Assembly (NCBI RefSeq): GCF_003076515.1
Contig: NZ_CP022390.1
Span: 2,170,001-2,234,000 of the forward strand
DNA length: 64,000 nt
Reading direction: 5' to 3'
DNA from: Alcaligenes aquatilis
GTDB lineage: Bacteria; Pseudomonadota; Gammaproteobacteria; Burkholderiales; Burkholderiaceae_B
Under the pieces are notes generated by a model. That model worked only from the letters and a program-made list of their open reading frames with translations. It was not told the DNA's origin and searched no databases. Of this stretch, positions 1 through 9,403 are shown piece after piece; within the stretch, counting starts at the first letter, position 1, and each line of letters starts with the position of its first letter. Both the position numbers and the translations under genes were made by a program.

Positions 1-956
1 GCTCGCAGCACAGAAAACGTCTGCTTGCTTTCAACATTGTCCATGGCAACCGTGCCCAGCCAATGGGAAGGCCACTGACTGCGATCGGGGAAATCAAAGG
101 TCTTGGATGGCGCAAACCAGCCCTTGCGTGCTGCCGTCACGACAATCACCAGCCCTACCATCGCACCCAGCATGGACGGAAACTCTGGCCCCAAAACCAC
201 TGCAATCAAGTAATACGGAACAGTGAAAGCCACGCCGGCAAACAAGGCAAATTTCCAGGCGCCCAAGCCTTCCGCGAAGGACCGGCGCTCACCAAAGAAA
301 CGCGTCAACAAGCCGCACAGCAACAAAGGAATCACAAAGCCGGTCAAGGCATGAATCAGTGCCACGTTCTCGACAATCTGCTGCAAATACTCCATCGGCT
401 GCATAGGAGCGATGGCCGCGGCTACATCAAGCTTGTTATCGACCCCCGAGCGCACACCGACCAGCATGGGTGTGCCAACCGCGCCAAACGAAACCGGTGT
501 GGACTGAATGACCAGAACCGACATCACGGCCGCCATCGCGGGAAATCCCAAAGCCAGCAGCAAAGGGGCACCGACAGCAGACGGTGTTCCAAAACCCGAT
601 GAACCCTCAATCAGGGATCCAAATAACCACGCCACAATAATGACCTGCACACGACGGTCAGGTGAAATATCCATAAAGCCCTGGCGAATGGCTGCTAGCG
701 CGCCGCCCACCTTGAGGGTGTTCAGCAGCAGGATGGCTCCAAAGACAATGAACAGCAAGGTCAGAGCGATCATCACCCCGTTGAGCGTGGCTGCAGCAAC
801 AACCTCGGCCTGGCTGCCCCACGCGAACAAAGCCAGCAAGGCTGTCACAATATAGGCCGTACCCATAGACAGTTTCGCCGAGCGCCCCAGCACCACCATC
901 AACAAAAACACAACCAACAATGGCGCCAGGGCCATCAGGGTGTATAAAAGATTCAT
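1..956 (-). CDS. lctP: L-lactate permease (LctP/LldP family), C-terminus beyond window
   Basis: Inner-membrane proton symporter for L-lactate/glycolate (family 2.A.14). The visible 318 N-terminal residues are strongly hydrophobic, with about eight membrane segments. They carry the family's conserved stretch [20 protein letters not shown] near residues 114-133 and the FGAVGTPM motif after it. The gene runs off the left edge, so its stop is not seen. The ATG at 956 is preceded by AGGAG. It diverges from a FadR/LldR-type regulator, which is the usual lactate arrangement. A membrane-bound-type L-lactate dehydrogenase gene lies 46 kb away rather than beside it. Glycolate permease GlcA is the alternative reading. 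Confidence 0.85.
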   Translation of the reverse strand, partial: MNLLYTLMALAPLLVVFLLMVVLGRSAKLSMGTAYIVTALLALFAWGSQAEVVAAATLNGVMIALTLLFIVFGAILLLNTLKVGGALAAIRQGFMDISPDRRVQVIIVAWLFGSLIEGSSGFGTPSAVGAPLLLALGFPAMAAVMSVLVIQSTPVSFGAVGTPMLVGVRSGVDNKLDVAAAIAPMQPMEYLQQIVENVALIHALTGFVIPLLLCGLLTRFFGERRSFAEGLGAWKFALFAGVAFTVPYYLIAVVLGPEFPSMLGAMVGLVIVVTAARKGWFAPSKTFDFPDRSQWPSHWLGTVAMDNVESKQTFSVLR

Positions 957-1064
957 CTCCAGTTCTCCTTCGTATCGATCGCACGTTGTGTGGAAAGCGC
1001 CCTAAGACCATGGTGTCAGCCTCGGCTTAGTGCAGCCCCCCTCTTGTTGTCGCTTGGAGAATGA

Positions 1065-1081
1065 TAGAGGTATTACCACTT
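1065..1081. promoter_or_regulatory. LldR/PdhR-type operator, distal copy
   Basis: TAGAGGTATTACCACTT fits the GGT-NNN-ACC core of the FadR-subfamily LldR/PdhR operator, with a degenerate left arm. It lies between the divergent permease and regulator genes and shares its right arm ACCACTT with the second site. The centres of the two sites are 84 bp apart, close to eight helical turns. Assignment is by motif only. Confidence 0.5.
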
Positions 1082-1148
1082 TTTATTTACCGGCATAAAC
1101 CCTGATATTTTTAGCCTTTTTCACCCCTATACTGGCACTAAAAACAAT

Positions 1149-1165
1149 AATTGGTCTTACCACTT
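1149..1165. promoter_or_regulatory. LldR/PdhR-type operator, proximal copy
   Basis: AATTGGTCTTACCACTT matches the known LldR/PdhR consensus AATTGGTNNNACCAATT at all but two arm positions. It ends 11 bp before the regulator's ATG, so bound protein would block the regulator's own expression (autoregulation). Together with the site at 1065-1081 it could form a repression loop over the permease promoter. Confidence 0.65.
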
Positions 1166-1176
1166 AGAATTGATTT

Positions 1177-1956
1177 ATGACTACACACGCTAAAACACGT
1201 CTCTCAGACCAGATTACGGAAAAAATTATCCAGCTCATCCAGCAAGAGCAACTGCAGCCTGGTGACCGGATTCCCTCCGAGCGCCAGTTAGCCGACCAAC
1301 TGAATGTGTCCCGCGTACCCATACGGGAAGCGCTACGCACACTCAGTTCACAGGGTGTCTTGTTTACGCGTCGAGGAGGCGGCACCTTCGTGCAGAAAAG
1401 CGAATTGATCAATTGGCCCGCCCAAGCCATCGCTCCTTTGGAGCAGCTCCTTAGCCAGGACCCCTTGTATCGCTACGATGTGCTGGAGGCACGGCGAGCC
1501 TTGGAGGCCAGTACGGTTTGGCACGCTGCCATGCGGGCCACACAAGAGGATAAAAAACGGATCAAGCAGTGCTTTGACATCATGGTTGAGCACCAACAAA
1601 ATCAGGATACCGAGCTATCAGCCCGCGCTGATGCACATTTTCACTTGGCTATTGCCCAAGCCTCTCACAACGTGGTGCTCTTGCAGATCATGAATGGCCT
1701 GTTCCAACTGGTCTTTTCCACCGTCAAGGAAAACCGCCGTGCCATGTTCGAGTTCGACAATGCACGCGAAGTAGAGATACTGACCCAACAGCATGAAGCC
1801 GTAATGAACGCTATTTTGGAAGGCAATGCTGATCTGGCCCGAGACCAGATCAACAGGCATCTGGATCATGTGCAGGCCAAAGTCCGGCAGTCGGAAGAAA
1901 ATAGTGCCCGCGAGCAGCGGCTCTCCCGTTTCAACCACCAGCTCCTGCAGCCCTGA
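1177..1956 (+). CDS. lldR: FadR-subfamily GntR regulator, LldR-like
   Basis: DNA-binding regulator of 259 residues. The N-terminal winged helix is at about residues 8-75, with the GntR signature PSERQLADQLNVSRVPIREAL at 33-53. The all-helical FCD ligand domain is at about 95-235. It is divergent to the lactate permease and has two LldR-type operators in front of it, so L-lactate is the expected inducer. No clear Shine-Dalgarno is present before the ATG, and an operator sits in the leader. PdhR or another FadR paralogue cannot be excluded from sequence alone. The name rests on context plus operator. Confidence 0.75.
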   Translation: MTTHAKTRLSDQITEKIIQLIQQEQLQPGDRIPSERQLADQLNVSRVPIREALRTLSSQGVLFTRRGGGTFVQKSELINWPAQAIAPLEQLLSQDPLYRYDVLEARRALEASTVWHAAMRATQEDKKRIKQCFDIMVEHQQNQDTELSARADAHFHLAIAQASHNVVLLQIMNGLFQLVFSTVKENRRAMFEFDNAREVEILTQQHEAVMNAILEGNADLARDQINRHLDHVQAKVRQSEENSAREQRLSRFNHQLLQP

Positions 1957-2026
1957 ACCCTGGTCTGTACTGGATTCGTTGTATCAAGAGCATGTCTGAA
2001 CAGTGCCCCGATAAAGAAAAAAAAGG

Positions 2027-2059
2027 CGAAAAAAAAGTGCACCACATATTGGTGCACTT
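2027..2059 (-). terminator. Rho-independent terminator of the sdh-gltA operon
   Basis: A perfect 10-bp stem (AAGTGCACCA / TGGTGCACTT, loop of 5) is followed on the minus strand by a run of eight T. It lies 76 bp after the gltA stop and marks the end of the sdhCDAB-sdhE-gltA transcript. Confidence 0.85.
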
Positions 2060-2134
2060 GCGTAAAACCAGGGGCTCAGTTAGCACAATGACTACTGATA
2101 CCTGGATTGATCCAGGCCTCTGAGCCCACCGTGA

Positions 2135-3439
2135 TTAACGCTGATCAGGTACGTCGCGCTGGGTTGGGCCCACGTACAGCTGACGTGGACGACCGATCTT
2201 GTAATCTGGATCGGACAACATTTCGTTCCACTGAGCGATCCAGCCTACGGTACGAGCCAGGGCGAAGATAGCGGTGAACAAGGATGTTGGAATACCAATA
2301 GCACGCTGAACAATACCCGAGTAGAAGTCTACGTTGGGGTACAGCTTGCGTTCGACGAAGTACGGATCTTCCAGAGCAATACGCTCCAGTTCCATGGCCA
2401 GTTTGAACAGAGGATCGTTCTCCAGGCCCAGGGCCTCCAGAACTTCCTTGCAAGTCTCTTGCATCAGCTTGGCGCGTGGGTCGTAGTTCTTGTAGACACG
2501 GTGACCAAAGCCCATCAAGCGAACGCCCGAGTTCTTGTCCTTGACCTTCTCCATGAACTCGCCAACCTTGTCGATGCCGCCGTTGGCTTGCAACTCTTCG
2601 AGCATGTTCAGGCAAGCTTCGTTTGCACCACCGTGGGCAGGACCCCACAAGCAGGCAACACCCGCAGCAATCGCAGCGAAAGGATTGGTGCCAGACGAAC
2701 CGCACAGACGCACGGTGGAAGTCGAGGCGTTTTGCTCGTGATCTGCATGCAGGATGAAGATGCGATCCAGAGCACGCTCAACCACTTCGTTGACCTTGTA
2801 GTCTTCGCAAGGGGTAGCGAACATCATGCGCAAGAAGTTGCCGGTGTAGGACAAATCATTCTTGGGATAGATGAAAGGCTGTCCCAAAGAATACTTGTAC
2901 GCCATCGCAACCAAAGTAGGCAGCTTGGCGATCAAGCGGATAGCCGACACATGACGGTGATGAGGATTGGTGATGTCTGTGGAGTCATGGTAGAACGCCG
3001 ACAGGGCACCGACCAGGCCAGTCAGTATTGCCATGGGGTGAGCGTCCGGACGGAAGCCACGCAGGAAATGCTGCATCTGTTCCTGAACCATGGTGTGGTT
3101 CGTGACCAGGGAATCAAACTCCTGCTTCTGATCTGCGTTTGGCAAGTCGCCGTTCAGGATCAGGTAGCACACATCCATGAAATCGCACTTTTGTGCCAAC
3201 TGGTCGATCGGGTAACCACGGTACATCAACTGGCCTTTGTCGCCGTCAATGTAGGTGATACCGGATTCGCAAGCCGCCGTTGCCATAAAGCCGGGGTCAT
3301 AGGTAAACATACCTGTCTGACCGTAGAGCTTACGGATATCGATCACGTCCGGACCTACGGTGCCCTTGTGTACAGGGAACTCAACCGAAGGGCTACCGTC
3401 GGAGAAGGATAGCGTGGCTTTTTTATCTGACAATTCCAT
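2135..3439 (-). CDS. gltA: Citrate synthase (type II, hexameric)
   Basis: Condenses acetyl-CoA with oxaloacetate, the entry step of the TCA cycle, in the cytosol. The 434 residues match the Gram-negative type II family, including the N-terminal beta domain ([13 protein letters not shown]). The catalytic set is visible: [23 protein letters not shown] and the NVDFYSG aspartate. The start chosen is the ATG at 3439 with GAGGA 9 nt upstream; a TTG at 3454 would add five residues but overlaps that ribosome site. It is the last gene of the sdh operon, 18 bp after sdhE. Confidence 0.97.
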   Translation of the reverse strand: MELSDKKATLSFSDGSPSVEFPVHKGTVGPDVIDIRKLYGQTGMFTYDPGFMATAACESGITYIDGDKGQLMYRGYPIDQLAQKCDFMDVCYLILNGDLPNADQKQEFDSLVTNHTMVQEQMQHFLRGFRPDAHPMAILTGLVGALSAFYHDSTDITNPHHRHVSAIRLIAKLPTLVAMAYKYSLGQPFIYPKNDLSYTGNFLRMMFATPCEDYKVNEVVERALDRIFILHADHEQNASTSTVRLCGSSGTNPFAAIAAGVACLWGPAHGGANEACLNMLEELQANGGIDKVGEFMEKVKDKNSGVRLMGFGHRVYKNYDPRAKLMQETCKEVLEALGLENDPLFKLAMELERIALEDPYFVERKLYPNVDFYSGIVQRAIGIPTSLFTAIFALARTVGWIAQWNEMLSDPDYKIGRPRQLYVGPTQRDVPDQR

Positions 3440-3457
3440 CACTTTTTTCCTCAATGG

Positions 3458-3718
3458 TTATAGCTTTCGCATAATGTCTACTAGTCGCTGAATGTCCGGT
3501 GTGGCGTACTGCCCTTCTGGCTCGGAGCGAGCCAGAAGGACATCCAGCAAAACTGTATCGTCCATTTCGAACAAGCGGGTCAGGGCCGAGACGTCCTGAT
3601 CAGTCAGCTCGTTTTCGTATTGATCCAGAAAACGGGTGATCATCAAGTCGTTTTCAAGCAAGCCCCGGCGCGCACGCCAACGCAGGCGCGCACGCTCCAA
3701 TTCCGTCAATGTTCTCAT
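3458..3718 (-). CDS. sdhE: Succinate dehydrogenase assembly factor SdhE
   Basis: An 86-residue all-helical protein of the SdhE/Sdh5/YgfY family. It promotes covalent attachment of FAD to SdhA. The family's RGxxE motif is present as RGLLEND at about residues 18-24. Its position directly after sdhB, with an 18-bp gap on both sides, supports the role: it is made together with the flavoprotein it matures. Confidence 0.92.
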   Translation of the reverse strand: MRTLTELERARLRWRARRGLLENDLMITRFLDQYENELTDQDVSALTRLFEMDDTVLLDVLLARSEPEGQYATPDIQRLVDIMRKL

Positions 3719-3736
3719 CGGTACATACCCACCTTT

Positions 3737-4453
3737 TTAGATACCGCGACGCACCAGCATTTCTTTGATCTTGCCGATGGCATGCGATGGGTTCAGTCCT
3801 TTTGGACAGACGTCCGTGCAATTCATGATCGTGTGGCAGCGGAACAAGCGGTATGGATCTTCCAGATTATCCAGACGCTCACCCGTTGCTTCGTCACGCG
3901 AGTCAGCAATGAAACGATAGGCTTGCAACAAACCAGCAGGACCGACGAACTTGTCAGGATTCCACCAGAACGATGGGCAAGAGGTCGAGCAGCAGGCGCA
4001 CAGAATGCACTCGTACAGACCATCAAGCTCCTCGCGGGCTTCAGGCGTTTGCAAACGCTCTTTCTCTGGAGGAGGCGCATCGTTGATCAGGAACGGCTTG
4101 ACCGAATGGTACTGATCGAAAAAGTGGGTCATGTCCACGATCAGGTCACGGATAACCGGCAGACCTGGCAGTGGGCGCAAGACCACAGGTTCTTTCAAGT
4201 CGCGCATGTTGGTGGTGCAGGCCAGACCGTTCTTGCCATTGATGTTCATGGCATCGGAACCGCACACACCTTCACGGCAGGAGCGACGCAGCGCCAGGCT
4301 GTCGTCCATGTCGTTTTTAATGCGCAGGATCGCATCGAGCAGCATCTTGTCGGTAGGTTCCAGCTCGACTTCGATTTTCTGCATGTAGGGACGCTCGTCC
4401 TTATCAGGATCGTAGCGATAGATTTCAAATTTGACCTTACGTTTTTGGCTCAT
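3737..4453 (-). CDS. sdhB: Succinate dehydrogenase iron-sulfur subunit
   Basis: A 238-residue electron-transfer subunit of complex II. All three cluster motifs are visible. The [2Fe-2S] site is CREGVCGSDAM plus a later Cys (NGLAC) in the N-terminal ferredoxin domain. The C-terminal [4Fe-4S]/[3Fe-4S] cysteines lie in CILCACCSTSCPSFWWNPD and CHTIMNCTDVCPKGLNP. It sits 13 bp after sdhA. Length and motifs are fully normal. Confidence 0.97.
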   Translation of the reverse strand: MSQKRKVKFEIYRYDPDKDERPYMQKIEVELEPTDKMLLDAILRIKNDMDDSLALRRSCREGVCGSDAMNINGKNGLACTTNMRDLKEPVVLRPLPGLPVIRDLIVDMTHFFDQYHSVKPFLINDAPPPEKERLQTPEAREELDGLYECILCACCSTSCPSFWWNPDKFVGPAGLLQAYRFIADSRDEATGERLDNLEDPYRLFRCHTIMNCTDVCPKGLNPSHAIGKIKEMLVRRGI

Positions 4454-4466
4454 GTCAGTATCCTGC

Positions 4467-6245
4467 TTAGAAAGTCCGGGCCTTGGGCGGAATCGTTTCG
4501 GCTGTCAGAGGCTTCATCTGGACAGGCTTGTACTCCAGACGGCTGCCTTCCGAGAACCACAAGGTGTGACGCAGCCAGTTTTCGTCGTCACGTTCTGGGT
4601 GGTCGTTCAGGGCATGAGCACCGCGACTTTCCGTACGATTGGCGGCCGACTTCGTCGTAGCACGAGCCACTTCGATCATGTTGGCCACTTCCAGCGCTTC
4701 AATACGGGCGGTATTGAACACCTTGGACTTGTCTTTGAAGTAGATATCCTTGACTTCGGGAACCAGGGAATCGATCTGGTCGACCCCCTTGTGCAGCAGA
4801 TCCAGAGTACGGAACACGCCGCAGTGGGCCTGCATGGCCACACGGATCTTGTTGCCCACGTCCTGCGCCTTTTCACCCGACGTACGGGACTCCAGACGGT
4901 TGACGCGCTCCAGCGAGAACTCGATAGAGGACTCGTTGATTTCCTGGTGGGAGTGATCTTTCTCGGGGTGCGAATCCACAATATGGTTGCCCGCAGCACG
5001 ACCGAACACGATCAGGTCCAGCAGGGAGTTCGTACCCAGACGGTTGGCACCGTGCACGGAAGTCGCGGCACATTCACCGATAGCGTACAGACCGTTGACG
5101 ATCTTGCTCTCGCCTGTAGGTGTCTGGGTTACAACCTGACCGTAATAGTTCGTGGGGATACCGCCCATCTGGTAGTGGATGGTTGGAACCACGGGGATCG
5201 GGTCTTTGATGGGGTCCACATTACCGAACTTGATCGCGATTTCACGAATCGAGGGCAGACGTTTCTTGATGACGTCGGCACCCAAGTGATCCAGTTTCAG
5301 AACCACGTAGCTGCCATCGCCACAACCGCGGCCTTCCTTGATTTCCTGGTCCATGGAACGGGACACGAAGTCACGTGGGGCCAAGTCTTTCAGGGTGGGA
5401 GCGTAACGCTCCATGAAGCGCTCGCCGTCTTTGTTCAGCAAGATACCGCCTTCACCACGCACACCTTCGGTAATCAGCACACCTGCACCGGCAACGCCAG
5501 TGGGGTGGAATTGCCAGAATTCCATGTCTTGCAAAGGCAGGCCGGCACGAGCAGCCATACCCAGGCCGTCACCGGTGTTGATGAAAGCGTTGGTGGAAGC
5601 CGCCCAGATACGGCCAGCGCCACCGGTCGCCAGCACCACGCGCTTGCCTTCCAGAATGTAGATTTCGCCGGTTTCCATTTCCAGAGCGGTCACGCCCAGA
5701 ACGTCGCCAGCTTCGTTACGCAGCAGATCCAGCGCCATCCATTCCACGAAGAACTGGGTACGGGCAGCCACGTTACGCTGATACAGGGTGTGCAACATGG
5801 CGTGACCGGTACGGTCAGCAGCGGCACAGGCACGTTGAACCGGTTTTTCACCGAAGTTGGCAGTGTGACCACCAAATGGACGCTGGTAAATCGTACCGTC
5901 CTGGTTACGGTCAAACGGCATACCGAAGTGCTCGAGCTCGTACACAGCGTGAGGAGCTTCACGGCACATGAATTCGATGGCGTCTTGGTCGCCCAGCCAG
6001 TCCGAACCCTTAACGGTGTCGTACATGTGCCAGTACCAGTGGTCCTCGCTCATGTTACCCAAAGAGGCACTGACACCACCTTGAGCCGCCACGGTGTGAG
6101 AGCGGGTTGGGAACACCTTGCTGAGCACGGCAACGGACAAGCCGGCCTGAGCCAATTGCAGGGAACAACGCATACCGGCGCCACCGGCACCGACCACCAC
6201 TACGTCAAACTGACGGCGGGGCAAAGATTTTGTGATGGAAGCCAC
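4467..6245 (-). CDS. sdhA: Succinate dehydrogenase flavoprotein subunit
   Basis: A 592-residue catalytic subunit of complex II that oxidises succinate to fumarate on the cytoplasmic face of the inner membrane. It has an N-terminal Rossmann FAD motif (VVVGAGGAGMR), the covalent-flavin histidine in RSHTVAAQGGV, and the active-site segment around HPTGVAGAGVLITEG. The start is 3 bp after the sdhD stop. The long antisense frame opposite this gene is a shadow. Confidence 0.97.
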   Translation of the reverse strand: MASITKSLPRRQFDVVVVGAGGAGMRCSLQLAQAGLSVAVLSKVFPTRSHTVAAQGGVSASLGNMSEDHWYWHMYDTVKGSDWLGDQDAIEFMCREAPHAVYELEHFGMPFDRNQDGTIYQRPFGGHTANFGEKPVQRACAAADRTGHAMLHTLYQRNVAARTQFFVEWMALDLLRNEAGDVLGVTALEMETGEIYILEGKRVVLATGGAGRIWAASTNAFINTGDGLGMAARAGLPLQDMEFWQFHPTGVAGAGVLITEGVRGEGGILLNKDGERFMERYAPTLKDLAPRDFVSRSMDQEIKEGRGCGDGSYVVLKLDHLGADVIKKRLPSIREIAIKFGNVDPIKDPIPVVPTIHYQMGGIPTNYYGQVVTQTPTGESKIVNGLYAIGECAATSVHGANRLGTNSLLDLIVFGRAAGNHIVDSHPEKDHSHQEINESSIEFSLERVNRLESRTSGEKAQDVGNKIRVAMQAHCGVFRTLDLLHKGVDQIDSLVPEVKDIYFKDKSKVFNTARIEALEVANMIEVARATTKSAANRTESRGAHALNDHPERDDENWLRHTLWFSEGSRLEYKPVQMKPLTAETIPPKARTF

Positions 6246-6248
6246 GGT

Positions 6249-6632
6249 TTAGAGACTCCAGATAATTTTTGCAAAAAAGACGACACTGGCGACCAGCCAC
6301 AGCAAGGTCAACACTTGCAGAAACAAGCGCAGGCCAGCGGGCTTGACGTAATCCATCCAGATGTCACGCACACCGATCCAGGCGTGCCAGGACAAGGACA
6401 GAAAGAACAAGGTTGCCAGCAACTGACCCAGAGGCAGGGAGCCGACCGTGAACGAGAACAGGCCGCGCCAGGTCTCGAAATTCAGTTCACTGCTAAACAG
6501 AATGCCGCCGATGATGACCACGGTGTAGATGGCCATGATGACTGCGGTGACACGCTGCGCCAGAAAGTCCAAGGTACCGTAGTGGGCACCCACTACCAGG
6601 CGGTTTACGCCAATGCGCTCACGATTAGCCAT
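6249..6632 (-). CDS. sdhD: Succinate dehydrogenase membrane anchor subunit
   Basis: A 127-residue inner-membrane subunit with three hydrophobic segments. It has the SdhD pattern RVTAVIMAIYTVVI followed by SLSWHAWIGVRDIWMDYVKP, including the histidine and aspartate near the haem/quinone site. The ATG at 6632 overlaps the sdhC stop by one base (TAATG), so translation is probably coupled. A GTG two codons upstream is an unneeded alternative. Confidence 0.93.
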   Translation of the reverse strand: MANRERIGVNRLVVGAHYGTLDFLAQRVTAVIMAIYTVVIIGGILFSSELNFETWRGLFSFTVGSLPLGQLLATLFFLSLSWHAWIGVRDIWMDYVKPAGLRLFLQVLTLLWLVASVVFFAKIIWSL

Positions 6633-7045
6633 TACCACACCCCAAACAGTTTCAAACCAAACACAACGGTCAGCGCCAAGCTAACCCCGAACACCAGACC
6701 GGCCGATTTCTTGGCGGACTCTTTGTCGTTACCCAGGTGCAGGTCCAAGGTCAGATAGCGGATACCGGCACAGAAGTGGTGCAGGTAACCCCAGATGAGG
6801 ACCAGAAGAATCAGCTTACAGACAGGGTTGTCGACGTAGCTGCGCAAGGTCTCGAAAGACTCTGGAGAGCTGACGCTCAAAGAGAACAGTGGCAATAAAA
6901 CGAGCGGCAGGCAAAGAAACAGCAATGCACCACTGACACGATGCAAAATCGACGATTTTGCAGCCAGGGGCATGCGGTAGCTCAATATCTGCGGCAAGCT
7001 GACATTGCGATACTGCGGACGCTGCTTGGGTGCGGTATCAGACAT
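6632..7045 (-). CDS. sdhC: Succinate dehydrogenase cytochrome b556 subunit
   Basis: A 137-residue, three-helix haem-b subunit. Family features are the N-terminal RPQYRNVSLPQILSYRMP region, SILHRVSGALLF (quinone-site Ser and Arg) and the haem histidine in HHFCAGIRYL. The start at 7045 is chosen over an in-frame codon ten residues upstream because GAGG lies about 7 nt before it. First gene of the sdhCDAB-sdhE-gltA operon. Confidence 0.94.
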   Translation of the reverse strand: MSDTAPKQRPQYRNVSLPQILSYRMPLAAKSSILHRVSGALLFLCLPLVLLPLFSLSVSSPESFETLRSYVDNPVCKLILLVLIWGYLHHFCAGIRYLTLDLHLGNDKESAKKSAGLVFGVSLALTVVFGLKLFGVW

Positions 7046-7102
7046 GATGGCCTCGAAGTAGATAAAAAAAGTCATAAAATTTTTAACCTTGGTATTTTCA
7101 CC

Positions 7103-7131
7103 TATTTGACACTACGGTGCAGTATCAAATA
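7103..7131. promoter_or_regulatory. Inverted repeat in the sdhC promoter region
   Basis: TATTTGACAC and GTATCAAATA form a 10-bp dyad (one mismatch) around a 9-base spacer, 58 bp upstream of the sdhC ATG and just past the gntR stop. On the minus strand one arm contains a -35-like TTGATA. It is probably an operator or promoter element for the sdh operon. It does not resemble the mdh/acnB palindrome. Confidence 0.4.
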
Positions 7132-7146
7132 CCGTATGCCGCCGAA

Positions 7147-7926
7147 CTAGCTAAGCGTGTTTCGGTAATGAAAGCGTTCGGTCAGGTACAAACCCCGGCG
7201 CAATTCCATCGGTCGATCACCATAGGTATAGGACACGCGTTCCACGTGCAGGAGCGGCGAGCCGACAGCGACCTGCAGGACCGAGGCGGCCTCTGCGGTC
7301 GCACTGACAGCACCAATCTTTTCATCGGCGCGCACCATGCTCACGCCAAACTTGCTCTCGAACCAGGCATACATCGGGCCCCTGTTCTGCTCAACAGCTT
7401 CCAGGGTCAGCCCCTTAAAGACAGAGCCGGGAAGCCAGATATCGTCAAAAATAGTCGGGGCCTGATCAAAGGACAGGACACGACGCAGGTTCACCACCAT
7501 ATCGGAGGTGCGCAAATCCAGCAGCACAGCCACATCCGTGGGCGCTTTCATGCGGCGGACATCCAGAATACGGCTTTGGGAAGCAACGGGTTTGCCATCG
7601 TCCGGGGCCAGGCGCAAAAAGCGAAAGCGCACGCGGGCCTCGTGATGGGTGGCCACAAAAGTACCCTTGCCCTGGCGACGAATCAGGAGATTGTCAGCCG
7701 CCAATTCGTCAATGGCCTTGCGTACCGTCCCTTGGCTGACCTGAAAACGGGCGGCCAGCTCCAGCTCGCTGGGGATGGCCTCGCCGGGCTTCCATTCGCC
7801 ACGATCCAGCCCCTGCAGCAACAAAGCCTTGATCTGTTGGTACAGAGGGCTATAGGCCGCGCTAGGAGCGGATTTTTCGATTTCCTGGGCGCGTAGCGGC
7901 GGCACGTTATCAGACATGGGGCTCAT
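7147..7926 (-). CDS. GntR/HutC-family regulator, likely TCA-cycle regulator
   Basis: DNA-binding regulator of 259 residues. The N-terminal GntR winged helix (PSELELAARFQVSQGTVRKAIDEL, about residues 45-68) is followed by a UTRA ligand domain. The start is uncertain: an ATG at 7926 and another at 7917, neither with a strong ribosome site; in-frame codons further upstream run through the intergenic operator and are unlikely. It lies between sdhC (same strand, 101 bp away) and divergent mdh, with a 21-bp palindrome in the shared promoter region that recurs before acnB. I infer that it controls mdh, acnB and perhaps sdh. The ligand is unknown, probably a C4 or C6 acid. Confidence 0.8.
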   Translation of the reverse strand: MSPMSDNVPPLRAQEIEKSAPSAAYSPLYQQIKALLLQGLDRGEWKPGEAIPSELELAARFQVSQGTVRKAIDELAADNLLIRRQGKGTFVATHHEARVRFRFLRLAPDDGKPVASQSRILDVRRMKAPTDVAVLLDLRTSDMVVNLRRVLSFDQAPTIFDDIWLPGSVFKGLTLEAVEQNRGPMYAWFESKFGVSMVRADEKIGAVSATAEAASVLQVAVGSPLLHVERVSYTYGDRPMELRRGLYLTERFHYRNTLS

Positions 7927-8027
7927 AAAAAATGCGCGATCAATACAGCCTGCAGCGCGCATTTGTTCATAAAATAGACAGTGCACTAATTTTCGCATGA
8001 CCGGCCCCGAATGTCTAACGCTCTTAT

Positions 8028-8048
8028 GTCTTATATAAGATATAAGAC
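8028..8048. promoter_or_regulatory. 21-bp operator palindrome, mdh copy
   Basis: Perfect 9-bp arms GTCTTATAT and ATATAAGAC around AAG. An identical 21-bp sequence occurs at 16964-16984 before acnB. It ends 2 bp before the mdh -35 box. Perfect dyad symmetry and location next to a gntR gene make it the likely binding site of that GntR protein. Confidence 0.8.
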
Positions 8049-8050
8049 GT

Positions 8051-8079
8051 TTGACGCCGCTATCGTTTTGGTCTAGTCT
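8051..8079 (+). promoter_or_regulatory. Predicted sigma-70 promoter of mdh
   Basis: TTGACG, a 17-bp spacer, then TAGTCT. The -35 box starts 2 bp after the 21-bp palindrome, the same geometry as at acnB. The -10 box is weak, which would suit an activated promoter. Confidence 0.5.
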
Positions 8080-8206
8080 GCGCAGTGAAAAAAGAGGCTT
8101 TTCCTCTTGCGAAAAACCATTTTCCACGCCAGCCGTCCGGTCTGCAAAAGATTTAAACTGTGTTTTTCGTCACCGTCTTCAAACCCAAAAACGGAGTCTC
8201 ACTCTC

Positions 8207-9196
8207 ATGTCCAAACCCGCAATGCGCGTCGCCGTTACCGGCGCTGCTGGCCAGATTGGCTACGCCCTGCTGTTTCGCATCGCTTCTGGCGAAATGCTGG
8301 GCAAAGACCAGCCTGTAATCTTGCAGTTGCTGGAACTCGCCGACGAGAAAGCCCAAAAGGCCCTGAAGGGCGTCATGATGGAACTGGACGATTGCGCCTT
8401 CCCGCTGCTGCAAGGCATGTCCGCCCACAGCGACCCTGAAACCGCATTCAAAGATGCTGATATCGCCCTGCTGGTCGGTGCCCGTCCTCGCGGCCCAGGT
8501 ATGGAGCGTAAAGACCTGCTGGCCTTCAACGCCCAGATCTTCACCGCCCAAGGCCGTGCCCTGAACAAAGTGGCCAGCCGCGACGTCAAGGTTCTGGTTG
8601 TCGGCAACCCTGCCAACACCAACGCCTACATCGCCATGAAGTCCGCTCCTGATCTGCCAGCGAAGAACTTCACCGCCATGCTGCGTCTGGACCACAACCG
8701 CGCCCTGTCGCAGTTGGCCACCAAATCCGGCAAGGCTGTTGCTGACATCGAAAACCTGATTGTTTGGGGCAACCACTCGCCCACCATGTACCCTGACACC
8801 CGCTTTGCCACGGTGAACGGTGAGAAGATTGACGCCATCATCAACGATCAGGCCTGGAACCGCGAAACCTTCATCCCCACCGTGGGCAAACGCGGCGCTG
8901 CCATTATCGAAGCCCGTGGCCTGTCCTCGGCTGCTTCGGCTGCCAACGCGGCCATCGACCACGTGCGTGACTGGGTCCTGGGCTCCAACGGCAAATGGGT
9001 CACCATGGGTGTTCCTTCGGACGGCTCCTACGGTATTCCTGAAGGCATCATCTACGGCGTCCCTGTCACCACCGAAAACGGTGAGTACAAGCGTGTTGAA
9101 GGTCTGGAAATCGACGCCTTCTCGCGTGAGCGCATGGACCACACCCTGAACGAGCTGCTGGAAGAGCGCGACGGTGTGAAAGACCTGCTGGGTTAA
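8207..9196 (+). CDS. mdh: Malate dehydrogenase
   Basis: Cytosolic NAD-dependent enzyme interconverting malate and oxaloacetate. The 329 residues fit the proteobacterial type 2 MDH that resembles the eukaryotic cytosolic form. NAD-binding [13 protein letters not shown] is at residues 10-22, substrate arginines are in [13 protein letters not shown], and the catalytic histidine is in [11 protein letters not shown]. The ATG at 8207 has GGAG 10 nt upstream; longer in-frame readings enter the promoter. It diverges from the gntR-sdh operon and ends at a strong terminator. Confidence 0.97.
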   Translation: MSKPAMRVAVTGAAGQIGYALLFRIASGEMLGKDQPVILQLLELADEKAQKALKGVMMELDDCAFPLLQGMSAHSDPETAFKDADIALLVGARPRGPGMERKDLLAFNAQIFTAQGRALNKVASRDVKVLVVGNPANTNAYIAMKSAPDLPAKNFTAMLRLDHNRALSQLATKSGKAVADIENLIVWGNHSPTMYPDTRFATVNGEKIDAIINDQAWNRETFIPTVGKRGAAIIEARGLSSAASAANAAIDHVRDWVLGSNGKWVTMGVPSDGSYGIPEGIIYGVPVTTENGEYKRVEGLEIDAFSRERMDHTLNELLEERDGVKDLLG

Positions 9197-9215
9197 TTAA
9201 GCCGCCAGTGTCTGC

Positions 9216-9246
9216 AATCCCCGCCTGATCGGCGGGGATTTTTTTT
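9216..9246 (+). terminator. Rho-independent terminator of mdh
   Basis: A 10-bp GC-rich stem (AATCCCCGCC / GGCGGGGATT) with the loop TGATC and a following T run, 20 bp after the mdh stop. Confidence 0.95.
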
Positions 9247-9403
9247 GCCGGCTGCCTGCTGCCTGCTGCCCGCTATCTGATGCTCGATGCCAAGTCCTTG
9301 GTGCCAAGTGCTTGAAACCCGGCACGTACGGTCAGTGCCCTGCCATCACTATCAGAGCACGACTGAGCACTTACGGCTTGCACTTTACAAGCCCTATACA
9401 ACA

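Noticed and set aside
658..1011. Minus-strand frame of 117 codons overlapping the lactate permease
   Set aside because: Out of frame with the permease, whose own frame is open to the window edge and carries family motifs.
4431..6758. 775-codon open frame on the plus strand opposite sdhA and sdhD
   Set aside because: sdhA and sdhD are certain on the other strand; the antisense frame is a by-product of GC-rich codon use and has no recognisable protein content.
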